This document shows positions 17,960-28,700 of a stretch of 64,000 bases of DNA, one piece after another. Where the stretch lies: the NCBI RefSeq assembly GCF_001431525.1, contig NZ_LDJH01000002.1, positions 62,001-126,000 of the forward strand, written 5' to 3'. This DNA comes from Stenotrophomonas koreensis (GTDB taxonomy: Bacteria; Pseudomonadota; Gammaproteobacteria; Xanthomonadales; Xanthomonadaceae). A program made the position numbers and the translations under genes. The notes beneath the pieces are model-generated. The model did not search any database. It saw only the letters and a list, made by a program, of their open reading frames with translations, and had not been told where the DNA came from. Position 1 is the first letter of the stretch. Every line of letters begins with the position of its first letter.

Positions 17960-19597
17960 ATGTCCGATTCCCTGCGTATTGCCCTGGCGCAGTTCGATTT
18001 CCCGGTAGGCGATATTGCCAGCAACAGCGCGCGCATCATCGAGATGATTGCCACCGCACGCGAGGAATTCGGTGCCGACCTGGTGCTGTTCCCGGAGCTG
18101 GCCCTGTGCGGTTACCCGCCCGAAGACCTGCTGCTGCGGCCGCGCTTCCTGGCCGATTGCGAGGCGGCGATCCAGCGCATTGCCGCCACGGTGGAGGGCA
18201 TCACCGCGGTGGTTGGCTGGCCGCAAAGCCACGGCAGCGTGGTCTACAACGCCGCCAGTGTGCTGCGCGATGGCAAGCTGGAGCAGACCTACCGCAAGCG
18301 CGAACTGCCCAATTACGCGGTATTTGACGAGCGCCGCTATTTCACCGTCGACCCGGACGGTGGCAGCTGCGTGTTCGAGGTCAACGGCATTGCGGTTGGC
18401 CTGCTGATCTGTGAGGACCTGTGGCACGCCGAGCCGCTGGCTGACACCATCGCCGCCGGTGCCCAGCTGGTGGTGGCGGCCAATGCCAGCCCGTTCGAGC
18501 GTGGCAAGCACGCCCAGCGCGATGCATTGCTGGCCGAGCGCGCCCGCGACAGCGGCGTGGGCATTGTCTACCTCAACTGCATTGGCGGCCAGGACAGCGT
18601 GGTGTTTGATGGTGCCTCGCTGGCTGCCGATGGCGACGGTGTGGTGCATCCGGCCGCGGCGGCCTTCACCGAACAATGGCTGGTGGTGGATTACGCGGTG
18701 CAGAGCCGGCGTTTCACCGCCTGTCACTGGATGGATGACGGTGATGAAAGCATGGATGCCCTGGCCTGGCGCGCGGTCACCCGGGGGATCAAGGATTACT
18801 GCGCCAAGAATGGCTTTTCCAGGGTCTGGCTGGGGCTTTCCGGGGGTATTGATTCGGCCCTGGTGCTGGCGATAGCGGTCGATGCGCTGGGGGCTGAGAA
18901 CGTTACCGCGGTACGCCTGCCCTCGCGCTATACCGCCGACCTGTCCAATGACCTGGCCGCCCAGCAATGCGCAACGCTCGGGGTCAAGCTGGAAACCATC
19001 TCCATCGAGCCGGTGTTTGAAGGCCTGATGAGCGCACTTGGGCCGGTGTTTGCCGGCACCGATGCCGATACCACCGAGGAAAACCTGCAGTCACGCGCGC
19101 GTGGTGTGCTGATGATGGCGCTGGCCAACAAGTTTGGCGGCCTGCTGCTGACCACCGGCAACAAGAGCGAATACGCGGTGGGCTACGCGACCATCTACGG
19201 CGATATGTGTGGCGGGTATGCCCCGCTGAAGGACCTGTACAAGACCGAGGTCTTCGGCCTGGCCAAATGGCGCAACACGGTCGGCGGGGCGCCGGTAATT
19301 CCACCGGCCGTGATAGCGCGTCCGCCGTCGGCCGAGCTGCGCGAGAACCAGCTGGACCAGGACTCGCTGCCGGCCTACGACGTGCTGGACGGGATCTTGT
19401 ACCGGCATATCGACAATGAGCAGTCGCGCGAGGAGATCATTGCCGCCGGTTATGCCGAAGCGATGGTCGACCGCGTGCTCAACCTGGTGCGGATTTCCGA
19501 ATGGAAGCGGCAGCAGGCCGCGCCCGGGCCGAAGGTGAGCCGGCGCGCATTCGGGCGCGAGCGGCGCTACCCGATCACCAACGGCTACCGCGGCTGA
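17960..19597 (+). CDS. nadE: Glutamine-dependent NAD+ synthetase
   Basis: A 545-residue two-domain enzyme. The N-terminal nitrilase-like glutaminase has its triad visible: Glu46 in LFPELALCGYPPEDL, Lys113 in YRKRELPNY and Cys151 in LLICEDLWH. The C-terminal synthetase domain carries the PP-loop LGLSGGIDSALVL and TTGNKSEYAVGYATIYGDM. It makes NAD+ from deamido-NAD+, ATP and ammonia released from glutamine. ATG 17960 gives the normal length; the upstream extension of the frame is REP sequence. A hairpin terminator at 19705-19731 separates it from convergent bamD. Confidence 0.96.
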   Translation: MSDSLRIALAQFDFPVGDIASNSARIIEMIATAREEFGADLVLFPELALCGYPPEDLLLRPRFLADCEAAIQRIAATVEGITAVVGWPQSHGSVVYNAASVLRDGKLEQTYRKRELPNYAVFDERRYFTVDPDGGSCVFEVNGIAVGLLICEDLWHAEPLADTIAAGAQLVVAANASPFERGKHAQRDALLAERARDSGVGIVYLNCIGGQDSVVFDGASLAADGDGVVHPAAAAFTEQWLVVDYAVQSRRFTACHWMDDGDESMDALAWRAVTRGIKDYCAKNGFSRVWLGLSGGIDSALVLAIAVDALGAENVTAVRLPSRYTADLSNDLAAQQCATLGVKLETISIEPVFEGLMSALGPVFAGTDADTTEENLQSRARGVLMMALANKFGGLLLTTGNKSEYAVGYATIYGDMCGGYAPLKDLYKTEVFGLAKWRNTVGGAPVIPPAVIARPPSAELRENQLDQDSLPAYDVLDGILYRHIDNEQSREEIIAAGYAEAMVDRVLNLVRISEWKRQQAAPGPKVSRRAFGRERRYPITNGYRG

Positions 19598-19704
19598 TTG
19601 CGCCGCACCGCCTGGTACCGACGCAGCGCGTCGGTGCCGGTGGGTGCGAATGGAGGCAGGCTGCGTGCTGCAGGCCCGGCGGGGTGCCGATGGTAATGGC
19701 TAAG

Positions 19705-19731
19705 CAAAAGGGGCCTTGCGGCCCCTTTGTC
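19705..19731. terminator. Bidirectional terminator between nadE and bamD
   Basis: AAAGGGGCC and GGCCCCTTT with a TTGC loop and flanking A/T residues, placed between two convergent genes. Confidence 0.75.
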
Positions 19732-19753
19732 TTGACCTGCACCGGCGGTGCGG

Positions 19754-20635
19754 TCAGTCCCGGTTGATGGTGGCGTTGCTTTCGCCGGTCAACGGCGACT
19801 TTTCGCCGGCAAACGGGTTGAGCTTGCGGATCATCCAGGAATAGTTGGGCCAGTCACCGGACAGGTAGGGATGCTGTGCATTGACGGATGCCAGCTGGCT
19901 GCGGGCGCTGCTGGCCAGGGCCTGGTTGCCCATGCCTTCGTAGGAGGCGGCGAGCAGGGCGATCGCATCGGCCTGGTAGGCGGTATCCGGGTAGGTTTCC
20001 AGCACGAAGTTGGCACGCCCGGCGGCGGAGGTCCAGGCGCCGCGGCGCAGGTAATACAGCCCGCTGTTCAGCTCGCCCAGGGCAAAGGTATTGCGCAGTG
20101 CACCCATCCGCTCACGCGCATCGGCGGCGTAGCGGCTGTTCGGGTAGCGGTCGACCACAATGCCGAAATCGGCAAACGCCTGGCGCGGGGCGGACAGGTC
20201 GCGGCGGCTGGAATCCAGCGACCACACCCGGCGCAGGAACACCGTGTCACGGTTGGCATTGGCCAGGCCGCGCAGGTAGTACAGGTAGGCGATGTTGCGG
20301 TGGGTCGGGTAGGTGCGGATGAAGCGGTCGATGGTGGACACCGCGTCATCGTGCTTGCCGGCCTTGTACTGGGCGTAGGCGGTTTCGATCAGTGCCTGTT
20401 CGGTATACGGGCCGTACGGGAACTGCGCCAGCAGGCGGCGGTAACCGTTCTCGGCGCCGGACCAGTTGCCGGCTTCCAGCAGCTTCAGGCTGTCCTGGTA
20501 CAGGGTCTGTACCGGGGTGCCTTCCGGGGCGTCTTCCTTGGTGCCGCGGGAGCAGCCGGACAGGGCCAGGGCGCCAACCAGCAGCAGGGTGGCCAGACGG
20601 GCAGATGAGGACAGCAGGCTGGAGCGTCGGATCAT
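19754..20635 (-). CDS. bamD: Outer membrane assembly lipoprotein BamD
   Basis: A 293-residue lipoprotein with signal peptide [14 protein letters not shown], in which the lipobox ends at Cys28. TPR-like helices follow ([60 protein letters not shown]). BamD is an essential part of the BAM complex that folds beta-barrel proteins into the outer membrane. [20 protein letters not shown] matches the ComL/YfiO family. It is divergent from rluD, about 100 bp apart, the same arrangement as in many gammaproteobacteria. Confidence 0.94.
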   Translation of the reverse strand: MIRRSSLLSSSARLATLLLVGALALSGCSRGTKEDAPEGTPVQTLYQDSLKLLEAGNWSGAENGYRRLLAQFPYGPYTEQALIETAYAQYKAGKHDDAVSTIDRFIRTYPTHRNIAYLYYLRGLANANRDTVFLRRVWSLDSSRRDLSAPRQAFADFGIVVDRYPNSRYAADARERMGALRNTFALGELNSGLYYLRRGAWTSAAGRANFVLETYPDTAYQADAIALLAASYEGMGNQALASSARSQLASVNAQHPYLSGDWPNYSWMIRKLNPFAGEKSPLTGESNATINRD

Positions 20636-20735
20636 GGTTCAGGCTGGACGCGAGGGAATACGGAGGGTCGATGATAGCCTATGTACCTCCCGGCAGCGGA
20701 TTTTGCTGCCCAGCTCCTTTTCAAAGCCCTCGCCC

Positions 20736-21719
20736 ATGTCCCAGACCACCGCACATTCCCCGCGCCAGGCCGTCGTGCCCGATACCTCCACCGGCCACCG
20801 CCTTGATGTGGTGGCTGCCGAATTGTTCCCGGAATTCTCCCGCTCGCGCCTGAGCGAGTGGATCAAGTCCGGCCACCTGCTGCTCGATGGGGCCCAGGTC
20901 CGGCCCCGCGACACCGTCTTTGGTGGCCAGCAGCTGCGCCTGGAGGTCGAGCTGGAAACCCAGACCGTGGCCGAGCCGGAAGACATCCCGCTGGACGTGC
21001 TCTACGAGGATGAGCACCTGCTGGTGATCAACAAGCCGGCCGGGCTGGTGGTGCATCCGGGCGCGGGCAACCACAGCGGCACCCTGGTCAATGCGCTGAT
21101 GTTCCGTTACCCGGAAGCGGCGCAGCTGGTGCGTGCCGGCATTGTCCACCGGCTGGACAAGGACACTTCCGGGGTGATGGTGGTGGCACGCACGGTGCAG
21201 GCGCAGACCGCCCTGGTCGAGCAGCTGTCCGCGCGTGATGTGCACCGCCAGTACCTGGCGGTGGTCTCCGGTGCGCTGGTGGCCGGCGGTACCGCCGATT
21301 TCCCGATTGACCGCCACCCGCGCGACCGCCTGAAGATGGGCGTGCGCGAGGATGGCAAGGAAGCCATCACCCATTACCGCCTGCGTGAGCGTTTCCGTGC
21401 CCACACCCTGCTGGAGTGCCGGCTGGAAACCGGGCGTACCCACCAGATCCGCGTGCACATGGCGCACCTGAAGCAGCCGATCATCGGTGACCCGCTGTAT
21501 GGCGGTGCACTGAAGCTGCCGCGCGGGGCGACCGATGAGCTGACTGCCGCGCTGCGTGGTTTCCGCCGCCAGGCGCTGCATGCCGAGGTGCTGGAATTCA
21601 CCCATCCGGTCACTGGCGAGCCGGTGCGCTGCACCGCGCCGGTACCGGCCGACATGCAGGCCCTGATCAACGCCCTGCGCGTGGATACGCAAAAAGCCAA
21701 CGAGCGTGAGCGCTACTGA
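20736..21719 (+). CDS. rluD: 23S rRNA pseudouridine synthase RluD
   Basis: A 327-residue protein. The N-terminal S4 RNA-binding domain ([20 protein letters not shown]) comes first. The RluA-type catalytic domain has [17 protein letters not shown], where Asp141 is the nucleophile, and [20 protein letters not shown]. RluD modifies helix 69 of 23S rRNA (positions 1911, 1915 and 1917 in E. coli). The start is ATG 20736; the open frame reaches further up, but that part overlaps bamD. The stop overlaps the next gene by 14 bp, so rluD and pgeF form an operon as in other proteobacteria. Confidence 0.94.
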   Translation: MSQTTAHSPRQAVVPDTSTGHRLDVVAAELFPEFSRSRLSEWIKSGHLLLDGAQVRPRDTVFGGQQLRLEVELETQTVAEPEDIPLDVLYEDEHLLVINKPAGLVVHPGAGNHSGTLVNALMFRYPEAAQLVRAGIVHRLDKDTSGVMVVARTVQAQTALVEQLSARDVHRQYLAVVSGALVAGGTADFPIDRHPRDRLKMGVREDGKEAITHYRLRERFRAHTLLECRLETGRTHQIRVHMAHLKQPIIGDPLYGGALKLPRGATDELTAALRGFRRQALHAEVLEFTHPVTGEPVRCTAPVPADMQALINALRVDTQKANERERY

Positions 21720-22515
21720 CGCCATGGCCGAGCCTGCCCGGGACAACGCCCCGTGGCTGCAGGCCGGCTGGCCGGCGCCGCGCGGTGTGCATGCATTGAC
21801 CACGCTGCGGCATGGTGCCGGCAGCTCGTTGCCGCCGTTTGACCATTTCAACCTCGGCAACCGCAGCGCTGCCGAGGGCGATGACCCGGCGGTGGTGGAA
21901 GCCAACCGGCTGCAGCTGGCGCAGCTGGCCGGGCTGCCTTCCTGGCCGCACTGGCTGCGCCAGGTGCATGGCACCGGGGTGTTCCATGCCCGGGCGCCGG
22001 CCCAGCCGCTGGCCGCCGCCGAGGAGCCGGTGGCCGATGCCGCGGTGACTGCCGTTCCCGGCGTGGTGCTGGCCATCCTCACGGCCGACTGCCTGCCGGT
22101 GCTGCTGGCTGCGCGCGATGGCAGCGAGGTGGCCGCTGCCCATGCCGGCTGGCGGGGCCTGGCCGATGGCATGCTCCAGGCCACGGTGGCCGCGATGCAG
22201 ACCCGTCCCGACCAGCTGCTGGCCTGGCTGGGCCCGGCAGCAGGGCCGCAGCACTATGAAATCGGCAGCGATGTGCGCGATGCGTTCCTGGCTGGCGATG
22301 CGCGCGCGGCCACGGCCTTCGTGCCAACCCGGCCTGGCCACTGGACGGTGGATCTGTACGCGCTGGCGCGCCAGCGGCTGGTCGCCGCCGGTCTGTCCGC
22401 GGCAGCGATCCATGGCGGCGACCAGTGCACGATCAGCCAGCCGGCGCAGTTCTTCTCCCACCGCCGTGACCGCCGCAGCGGCCGCATGGCCAGCCTGATC
22501 TGGATGGCTGACTGA
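21706..22515 (+). CDS. pgeF: Peptidoglycan editing factor PgeF (multicopper-oxidase-like)
   Basis: About 269 residues of the YfiH/PgeF (laccase domain, Cu-oxidase_4) family. The zinc ligands are visible in [10 protein letters not shown] (His), [12 protein letters not shown] (Cys) and [15 protein letters not shown] (His). The family is reported to remove wrongly incorporated L-serine from peptidoglycan precursors in E. coli. The GTG at 21706 overlaps rluD; ATG 21724 (MAEPARDN) is an alternative. The stop is followed after 1 bp by the start of the first GGDEF gene, so the three genes may be cotranscribed. Confidence 0.88.
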   Translation: MSATDAMAEPARDNAPWLQAGWPAPRGVHALTTLRHGAGSSLPPFDHFNLGNRSAAEGDDPAVVEANRLQLAQLAGLPSWPHWLRQVHGTGVFHARAPAQPLAAAEEPVADAAVTAVPGVVLAILTADCLPVLLAARDGSEVAAAHAGWRGLADGMLQATVAAMQTRPDQLLAWLGPAAGPQHYEIGSDVRDAFLAGDARAATAFVPTRPGHWTVDLYALARQRLVAAGLSAAAIHGGDQCTISQPAQFFSHRRDRRSGRMASLIWMAD

Positions 22516-22516
22516 G

Positions 22517-25500
22517 ATGACCGGCGGCGGGGGCGGGCAGCGGCTGCTGTTACGGCCGTGGCATCGGTGGTCGTGCGGGTGGCGCTGGCCGCTGCTGTGC
22601 ACCGCCCTGGTGTGCCTGCTGCTGGTGCCGGGCCTGGCGTGGTCCTCGGCCGATTCGCTGCGTCCTTACCGCGCACTCAGCGGCATTTCGGTGCTGGCCG
22701 ACGGCGGCGAGCATGCGATGCGCTCCACCACCAGCGTGGCCATCGACAGCCGTGGCAGGGTCTGGATCGGTGGCTACCGGCGCCTGCTGCGCCTGGATGG
22801 GATGCAGGTGCACAGCTATCCCGGACAGCGCACTCCCCAGCTGCCGGAAGGCTATATCCGCTCCCTGCTGCCGCTGGGCAATGGCGACATGCTGATCGGT
22901 GCCAACCGCGAGGGGGTGCTGCACTGGGAGCTGGCCAGTGGCCAGCTGGTGCCGCTGACGGTGCAGGGCGGGCAACGCCTGACCCGGATCAATGACCTGG
23001 TCGCCGGACGCGCGGGCGGGGCCTGGATTGCCGCCGAGCAGGGGCTGTTCTACTGGCCCGGCGGCGCCAGCCGCACCCTGCAGCCGGTCAACGCGCTGGC
23101 CGGGCTGCCCAGCCTGTCGCCACGGGTGTTTTCCGTACTTGATGCCAGTGACGGCAGCCTGTGGGTGGCGGCCCACAACGGCCTGTATCGACGTCGGCCC
23201 GGTGGCAAGGCCTTGCTGCCTGTACGCAGTGGGCAACCGGTGCTGGATCGACGCCTGGCCGAGGAAAGTGTCTGGGTGCTGGCCGAGGACGGCCGCGGCC
23301 GGGTCTGGGCCGGGCTGGTGCGTTCGGGTGTGGTGGTGATCGATGGCGACCAGGCGTTTGCCCCGGCCGGGCTCGATGGCACGCAGGGTCTGCACCAGGG
23401 ACGCACGATCCGCAGCCTGCTCTGGGACCGGCAGCGGATGTGGCTGGGCACCGATGGCCGCGGCCTGTTGGCCTGTGAGCGGGACTGCCGCCAGGCTGCC
23501 GTGGTCACCGTCAACCTGGCCGCCTACGAGGGCCAGCGCAATTTCCATGTGCGCGAGCTGGCGCGGGCGGCCGATGGCCGGATCTGGGCGGCCAGTGACC
23601 GCGGTGTCTTCCACTTTGATCCCGATGCCCGCGGCATCTACGAGCTGGATGTCACCCCGCCGGGCATGGACCCGCACCAGCGCTTCAACGCTGTCCGCTC
23701 GCTGCTGCATGACGGCCAGCAACGGCTGTGGCTGGGCCGCGAGGCCGGCGAGCTGATGCGCTGGGACCTGGCCAGTGGCCAGCGTTCAATCGTGTATCTG
23801 CCGCCGCCGTTGGATGCCAGTGCGGTCAACGCGCTGGGCACCGATGGCAGCGGCAAGCTGTGGGTGGCCGGCAGTGGCGTGGCCTGGGTCGACCCGGACA
23901 GCCTGCAGGTGCGCCCAGCCGGCGAGCTGGGGCAGCAGGCCCGCTCGCAGGTCAACCACATGGCCGTCGGCGATGAGCGGGCCTGGCTGGGCTATCACGA
24001 CGGGTTGGTCGAGGTCGACGCGCAGGGCCGGATCCTGCGGCAGATGCTTTCCACCGCGGATACCGGCCTGCGCACCACCCATATCGTGGCCCTGGCCGAA
24101 CAGGGGCGTTGGCTGTGGGCCGGCACCCCCGAAGGCCTGCACCGGATCGATCTGCAGCAATGGCGCGCCGAGCCGCTGGCGCTGCTGGCCAACCCCAGCG
24201 CCGAGCAGCGCGAACGGGTGGACCAGATCACCGGACTGGCGGTGGACGGCCAGCGGCTGTGGGTCGGCACCGCGGTGGGGGTGTTCCAGGTCGATGTGGC
24301 TACCGGGGCGGTGCAGGCAGTGGCGTCCACCCAGGGCCTGCGGGTGCATTCGCTGCAGGTCGGCGCCGACCGCCGGCTCTGGTTCAGTGCCAGCCCGGCC
24401 ACCATCGGTGTCATCGACAGCGCCGGCCAGGTACAGCTGTACCGCGCGCGCGACGGCGTCAACGATGGCCGCGGCTTCCACCGCGGTGCGGTCCAGCGCC
24501 TGCCGGGTGGCCAGCTGCTGTTCGGTACCGGTATCGGCGTACTGGCGGTGGACCCGGCCCGGCTGCCGGCCAGCCCGTTGCCGGTGCCGGACCTGACCCC
24601 GGTGATCACCGGGCTGCAGATCGACGCGCAGCGCTGGCCCGAAGGCCGCCTGCCGCAGCGCGGCCAGGGCCTGAGCCTGCAGCCGGAGCAGCAGCGGCTG
24701 CTGGTGGCGTTTTCGGCGCTGCCGGCGATGGAGCCGGAACGTCGCCAGCATGCCTTCATGCTCGAAGGGCATGACCCGGACTGGATCACGCTGGAGCCCG
24801 GCGTCGCGCCGATGGCCCTGTACGGCAAGTTGCCGCCGGGCCGCTACACGCTGGCGCTGCGCGTGGGCAGTGATGAAACGCCGGGCCGGCACTGGACCAG
24901 CCGTTATCCGCTGGAGGTATTGCCGGCGTGGTACCAGCGCCGCTGGGTGCATGTGGCGGTGATCGCCGGCCTGATCCTGGCAGTGGCATTGCTGTTGCGT
25001 GCGCGCGACCGGATTGCGCTGCGGCGGCAACGCCAGCTCGAACAGCTGGTCACCCGGCGCACCAACGAACTGCAGCAGGCCAATACCCAGCTGGCCGCGC
25101 TGGCCGGCGAGGATGCGCTGACCGGCCTGTACAACCGCCGCCGGCTGTTCCAGCACCTCAACGAGCTGATTGCCCAGGGCCAGCAGCACTGGCGTCCGCA
25201 CAGCCTGGTACTGCTGGACCTGGATCATTTCAAGCAGATCAACGACAGCTACGGCCATGTCGTCGGTGATGCGGTGCTGCGCCAGGTGGCGGCACGGCTG
25301 CAGCAGGCACTGCGCGCGCAGGACATGGCCGCCCGTTACGGCGGCGAGGAATTGTTGCTGCTGCTGCCCGATACCACGCAGGCGGCCGCGCTGGAGCTGG
25401 CCGAGCGCCTGCGCCAGGCCATCGCCACGATGCGCGTGCGCTGTGATCCGGTGCAGCTGTCGGTGACCGCCAGTTTCGGTGTTGCCCAGCTGCAGCCGGG

Positions 25501-25600
25501 GCAGAGTGCCGAGCAATGGATCGAGCGCGCGGATCTGGCCTTGTACCGTGCCAAGCGCCAGGGCCGTAACCAGGTGTGTGCCGACACTGCGATGGGGTGA
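22517..25600 (+). CDS. Membrane diguanylate cyclase with periplasmic propeller sensor (copy 1)
   Basis: A 1027-residue protein. A signal anchor (residues 15-40, LLCTALVCLLLVPGLAW) leads into about 650 periplasmic residues of two-component-regulator propeller repeats, recognisable from recurrent GRVWIGG, LWVAAHNGLY and MWLGTDGRGL units. A Y_Y_Y domain (about 700-800, HAFMLEGHDPDWITLEPG) and a second membrane helix (about 810-830) follow, then a coiled coil (QLEQLVTRRTNELQQANTQL) and a GGDEF domain from about 864. The active site is RYGGEEL at 940-946, an accepted GG[DE]EF form, with an inhibitory I-site RAQD at 933-936. It should make cyclic di-GMP in response to an unknown periplasmic ligand. 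It starts 1 bp after pgeF and is followed by a close paralog. Confidence 0.92.
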   Translation: MTGGGGGQRLLLRPWHRWSCGWRWPLLCTALVCLLLVPGLAWSSADSLRPYRALSGISVLADGGEHAMRSTTSVAIDSRGRVWIGGYRRLLRLDGMQVHSYPGQRTPQLPEGYIRSLLPLGNGDMLIGANREGVLHWELASGQLVPLTVQGGQRLTRINDLVAGRAGGAWIAAEQGLFYWPGGASRTLQPVNALAGLPSLSPRVFSVLDASDGSLWVAAHNGLYRRRPGGKALLPVRSGQPVLDRRLAEESVWVLAEDGRGRVWAGLVRSGVVVIDGDQAFAPAGLDGTQGLHQGRTIRSLLWDRQRMWLGTDGRGLLACERDCRQAAVVTVNLAAYEGQRNFHVRELARAADGRIWAASDRGVFHFDPDARGIYELDVTPPGMDPHQRFNAVRSLLHDGQQRLWLGREAGELMRWDLASGQRSIVYLPPPLDASAVNALGTDGSGKLWVAGSGVAWVDPDSLQVRPAGELGQQARSQVNHMAVGDERAWLGYHDGLVEVDAQGRILRQMLSTADTGLRTTHIVALAEQGRWLWAGTPEGLHRIDLQQWRAEPLALLANPSAEQRERVDQITGLAVDGQRLWVGTAVGVFQVDVATGAVQAVASTQGLRVHSLQVGADRRLWFSASPATIGVIDSAGQVQLYRARDGVNDGRGFHRGAVQRLPGGQLLFGTGIGVLAVDPARLPASPLPVPDLTPVITGLQIDAQRWPEGRLPQRGQGLSLQPEQQRLLVAFSALPAMEPERRQHAFMLEGHDPDWITLEPGVAPMALYGKLPPGRYTLALRVGSDETPGRHWTSRYPLEVLPAWYQRRWVHVAVIAGLILAVALLLRARDRIALRRQRQLEQLVTRRTNELQQANTQLAALAGEDALTGLYNRRRLFQHLNELIAQGQQHWRPHSLVLLDLDHFKQINDSYGHVVGDAVLRQVAARLQQALRAQDMAARYGGEELLLLLPDTTQAAALELAERLRQAIATMRVRCDPVQLSVTASFGVAQLQPGQSAEQWIERADLALYRAKRQGRNQVCADTAMG

Positions 25601-25654
25601 GGGCCGGGCCATGCGCCTGCCGCTGGCTACGGGCTGATCCCGGCCGGCGGCAAA

Positions 25655-25669
25655 GGGTAGAATCCGGCG
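25655..25669 (+). promoter_or_regulatory. Possible promoter -10 element upstream of second GGDEF gene
   Basis: GGTAGAATCCGGCG, about 55 bp before the TTG start, matches two other sites in this window at 49969 and 59874. TAGAAT is a good -10 hexamer with a GC-rich discriminator after it. No clear -35 was found. Confidence 0.35.
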
Positions 25670-25718
25670 TTGTTTTGATGGTGATCGCCAATGCTGGCCG
25701 CTGGAAAGGAAAGGGCGT

Positions 25719-28700
25719 TTGAGTGACCTTGCGCTAGGCCCGCGCCGTGCCGCCAACCGGCGTTGGTGTGTGCTGCTGTTGGCGGTGTGGCTGCTGTGCC
25801 TTGATGCGCTGGCCGCGCCGCCGTCTTCGCGCTGGCAGGCGTTTGCCGCGTTGCGTGCACACAGTGTGCTTGACGGTGAAAACGGCCCGGCGCTGCGCCA
25901 GGCCACCACGGTGGCGCAGGACCGGCGCGGACGCATCTGGATCGGCGAAAACACCGGTGCCTGGCGGCTGGACGGGGACCTGGTCAAACGCTATCCCGGT
26001 GCCGATGTGCCCGAGATGGCCGCCGGCTTTACCCGGGCCTTCTTTCCGCTGGCCAATGGCGATGTGCTGCTGGGTGGTGATCGTGAGGGCGTGCTGCGCT
26101 GGCATCGTGAGACGGACCGGTTCAGCGTGTTGGCGCTGGCCGGTGGGCAGCGGCTGAGCCGGATCAACGCCATCGAACCGCGTGCCGGCGGTGGCGCCTG
26201 GATCGGCGCCGAACAGGGCCTGTTCTCCTGGGATGGCAGCAGTGATGTGCTGCGACCGGTGGATCTGGGGGGCGGGGTGACGGTGGACAGCACCCGTATC
26301 TTCGATGTCCAGCAGATGGCCGATGGCACGCTGTGGATTGCCGCCGCGCCGGGGCTGTACCGGCGTGATCCCGGCCAGCAGCACTTTGTGCCGGTGCAGC
26401 TGGCCGATGCCCGCCTGCAGCAACGCCTGCGCACGCAGCTGATCTGGGAACTGGCCGCCGATGCCCGGGGCCGGCTGTGGGTGGGGCTGATGCAGCAGGG
26501 CGTGGTGGTCATCGAGCCCGATGGCAGCGCCCATGCGCCGGTGGGACTGGATGGCAGCGATGGCCTGCATGCCGGCACCACCATCCGCAGTTTCCTGGCG
26601 GTGGACGGGCAGATGTGGCTGGGCACCGATGGCCAGGGGGTGCTGGCGGTGGCGCAGGGCCAGGCCCGGCGGCTGCCGGTCACCCTCAGTGCCTTCCTGG
26701 GTGGGCGCAACTTCCATGTATTTGAATTGATCCTTGCCCGGGATGGCCGGGTCTGGGCGGCCAGTGACCGCGGTGTATTCCATCTGGACCCGGCTCCGCA
26801 GGGCATCGTTGAACTGGATGCCAGCCGGCCAGGTGAGCCGGCCTACGAACAGCCCAACATGGTGCGCGCGCTGCATGTCGATGGCCGTGGCCGGCTGTGG
26901 CTGGGCATGTTTGCCGGGGTGATCCAGGTGCTGGACCCGGCCACCGGCCAGCGGCAGATGCTGCGCCTGCCGCCACCGCTGGATGCCAGTGATGTGGTTG
27001 CCATCGTCAGTGGCGGTGATGGCCAGGTCTGGGTGGCCAGCAACGGCGTGGCGGTGATTGACCCGGATACCCTGGCCCTGCGCGGTGGTGGCGCGCTGCC
27101 GACGGTGCCGGTGCAGCGCTACATGGCGATGGCTGGTGCGGGCCAGCGGATCTGGCTGGGCGGCCGCGAGGGCGTGCTGGAACTGGATCTGCACGGGCAG
27201 GTGCTGCGCACGATGGCCGATGTCCGCTCCGGCCTGCGCAGCAACCGGGTACTCAACCTGGCCTGGCAGCCGGGCCAGCTCTGGGTGGGCACGGCCGAAG
27301 GCCTGCACCGGCTGGACCTGGCAAGCTGGCAGGCGCAGCACGTGGCCGTGGGCAGTGCCCAGGGCGACCTGCCTGGCAACCGCTTCATCGCCAGCCTGGC
27401 TACCGACGCGCAGCAGGTGCTGGTCGGCACGCTGGAAGGGATGTCCGCAGCCCCGGTCGGCAGCACGCGCCTGCCGCTGCTGCTGCCCACCCAGGGCAAG
27501 GATGTGCGCGCGGTGATCGGCGATGGCCACGGTGGCGCGTGGCTGGCGGTGCGTGATCAAGGGATCGCGCACCGTGACCGGAGCGGGCAGGTGCGCTGGT
27601 TCGGTGCCCATGCCGGGCTGCATCCGCAGACCCAGGTGCATGGCAACGGCGTTGCCCGCACCGCCGACGGTACGGTGTTCATCGCCGCCAACAGCGGCGT
27701 GCTGATGCTGCCACCGGCGTTGCTGCAGCGCCGGCAACCGCCACCGCCGGATCTGCAGCCGCAGGTGGTTGCACTGCATCTGGATGGTGAGCCGGTGGCG
27801 CCGTCACAGTTGCCGGCCGATGGCGGGTTGCTGCGTCTGCCGCGCACGGTGGAACGGGTAGCGCTGGCGTTTTCGGCACTGGATTACCTGGCACCGACGC
27901 AGCGCCGTTACAGCTACCGGCTGGAAGGGCTGGACAGCCGCTGGATCGACCTGGCCGGCGACAGCCAGGTGCCGCTGGTGCTGTACAGCCGTCTGCCGGT
28001 GGGCAAGTACACCCTGGTGCTGCGTACCACCAGCGTGGAATACCCCGGCCTGCAGTGGCTGGCCAAGATCGCGCTGGAAGTGCCACCGGCGTGGTACCAG
28101 CAGCGCTGGGTATGGGCGCTGACGGCGCTGTTGCTGATCGGCATGGTCGCTGCCGGGGTGCACTGGCGGTTGCGGGTGGCGCACCGGCGGCAACGCTGGC
28201 TGCAGCGCCGGGTGCAGGAGAGTACGGCCGAACTGCGCGCTGCCAATGCGCGGCTGGCACAGCTGGTGGGCGAGGATGCGTTGACCGGACTGAGCAACCG
28301 CCGGCGCGGGTTCGAACGCCTGGCCGAACTGCACAACTGGCGCCAGCGCATGCCCGGGCGCGATTGCGTGGTGTTGATGGACCTGGACCACTTCAAACAG
28401 ACCAACGACCGCTACGGCCACCTCGGCGGTGACGCGGTGCTGCGTGCGGTGGGCGAGCTGCTGCGCAGCCAGCTGCGCGCGATCGATATTGCCGCCCGTT
28501 ACGGTGGCGAAGAGCTGCTGCTGGTGCTGGTCGATGCCGACCAGGCCGAAGGCGTGGCCACGGTCGAGCGGCTGTCCGCGGCACTGCGCGGCCTGGTGGT
28601 GGTCTATGCCGGGCAGCAGATTCCGGTCAGCGCCAGTTTTGGCCTGGCCCTGTCTGATCCGGCCCAGCCGATCGAGCAATGGATCGAGCGCGCCGACGCC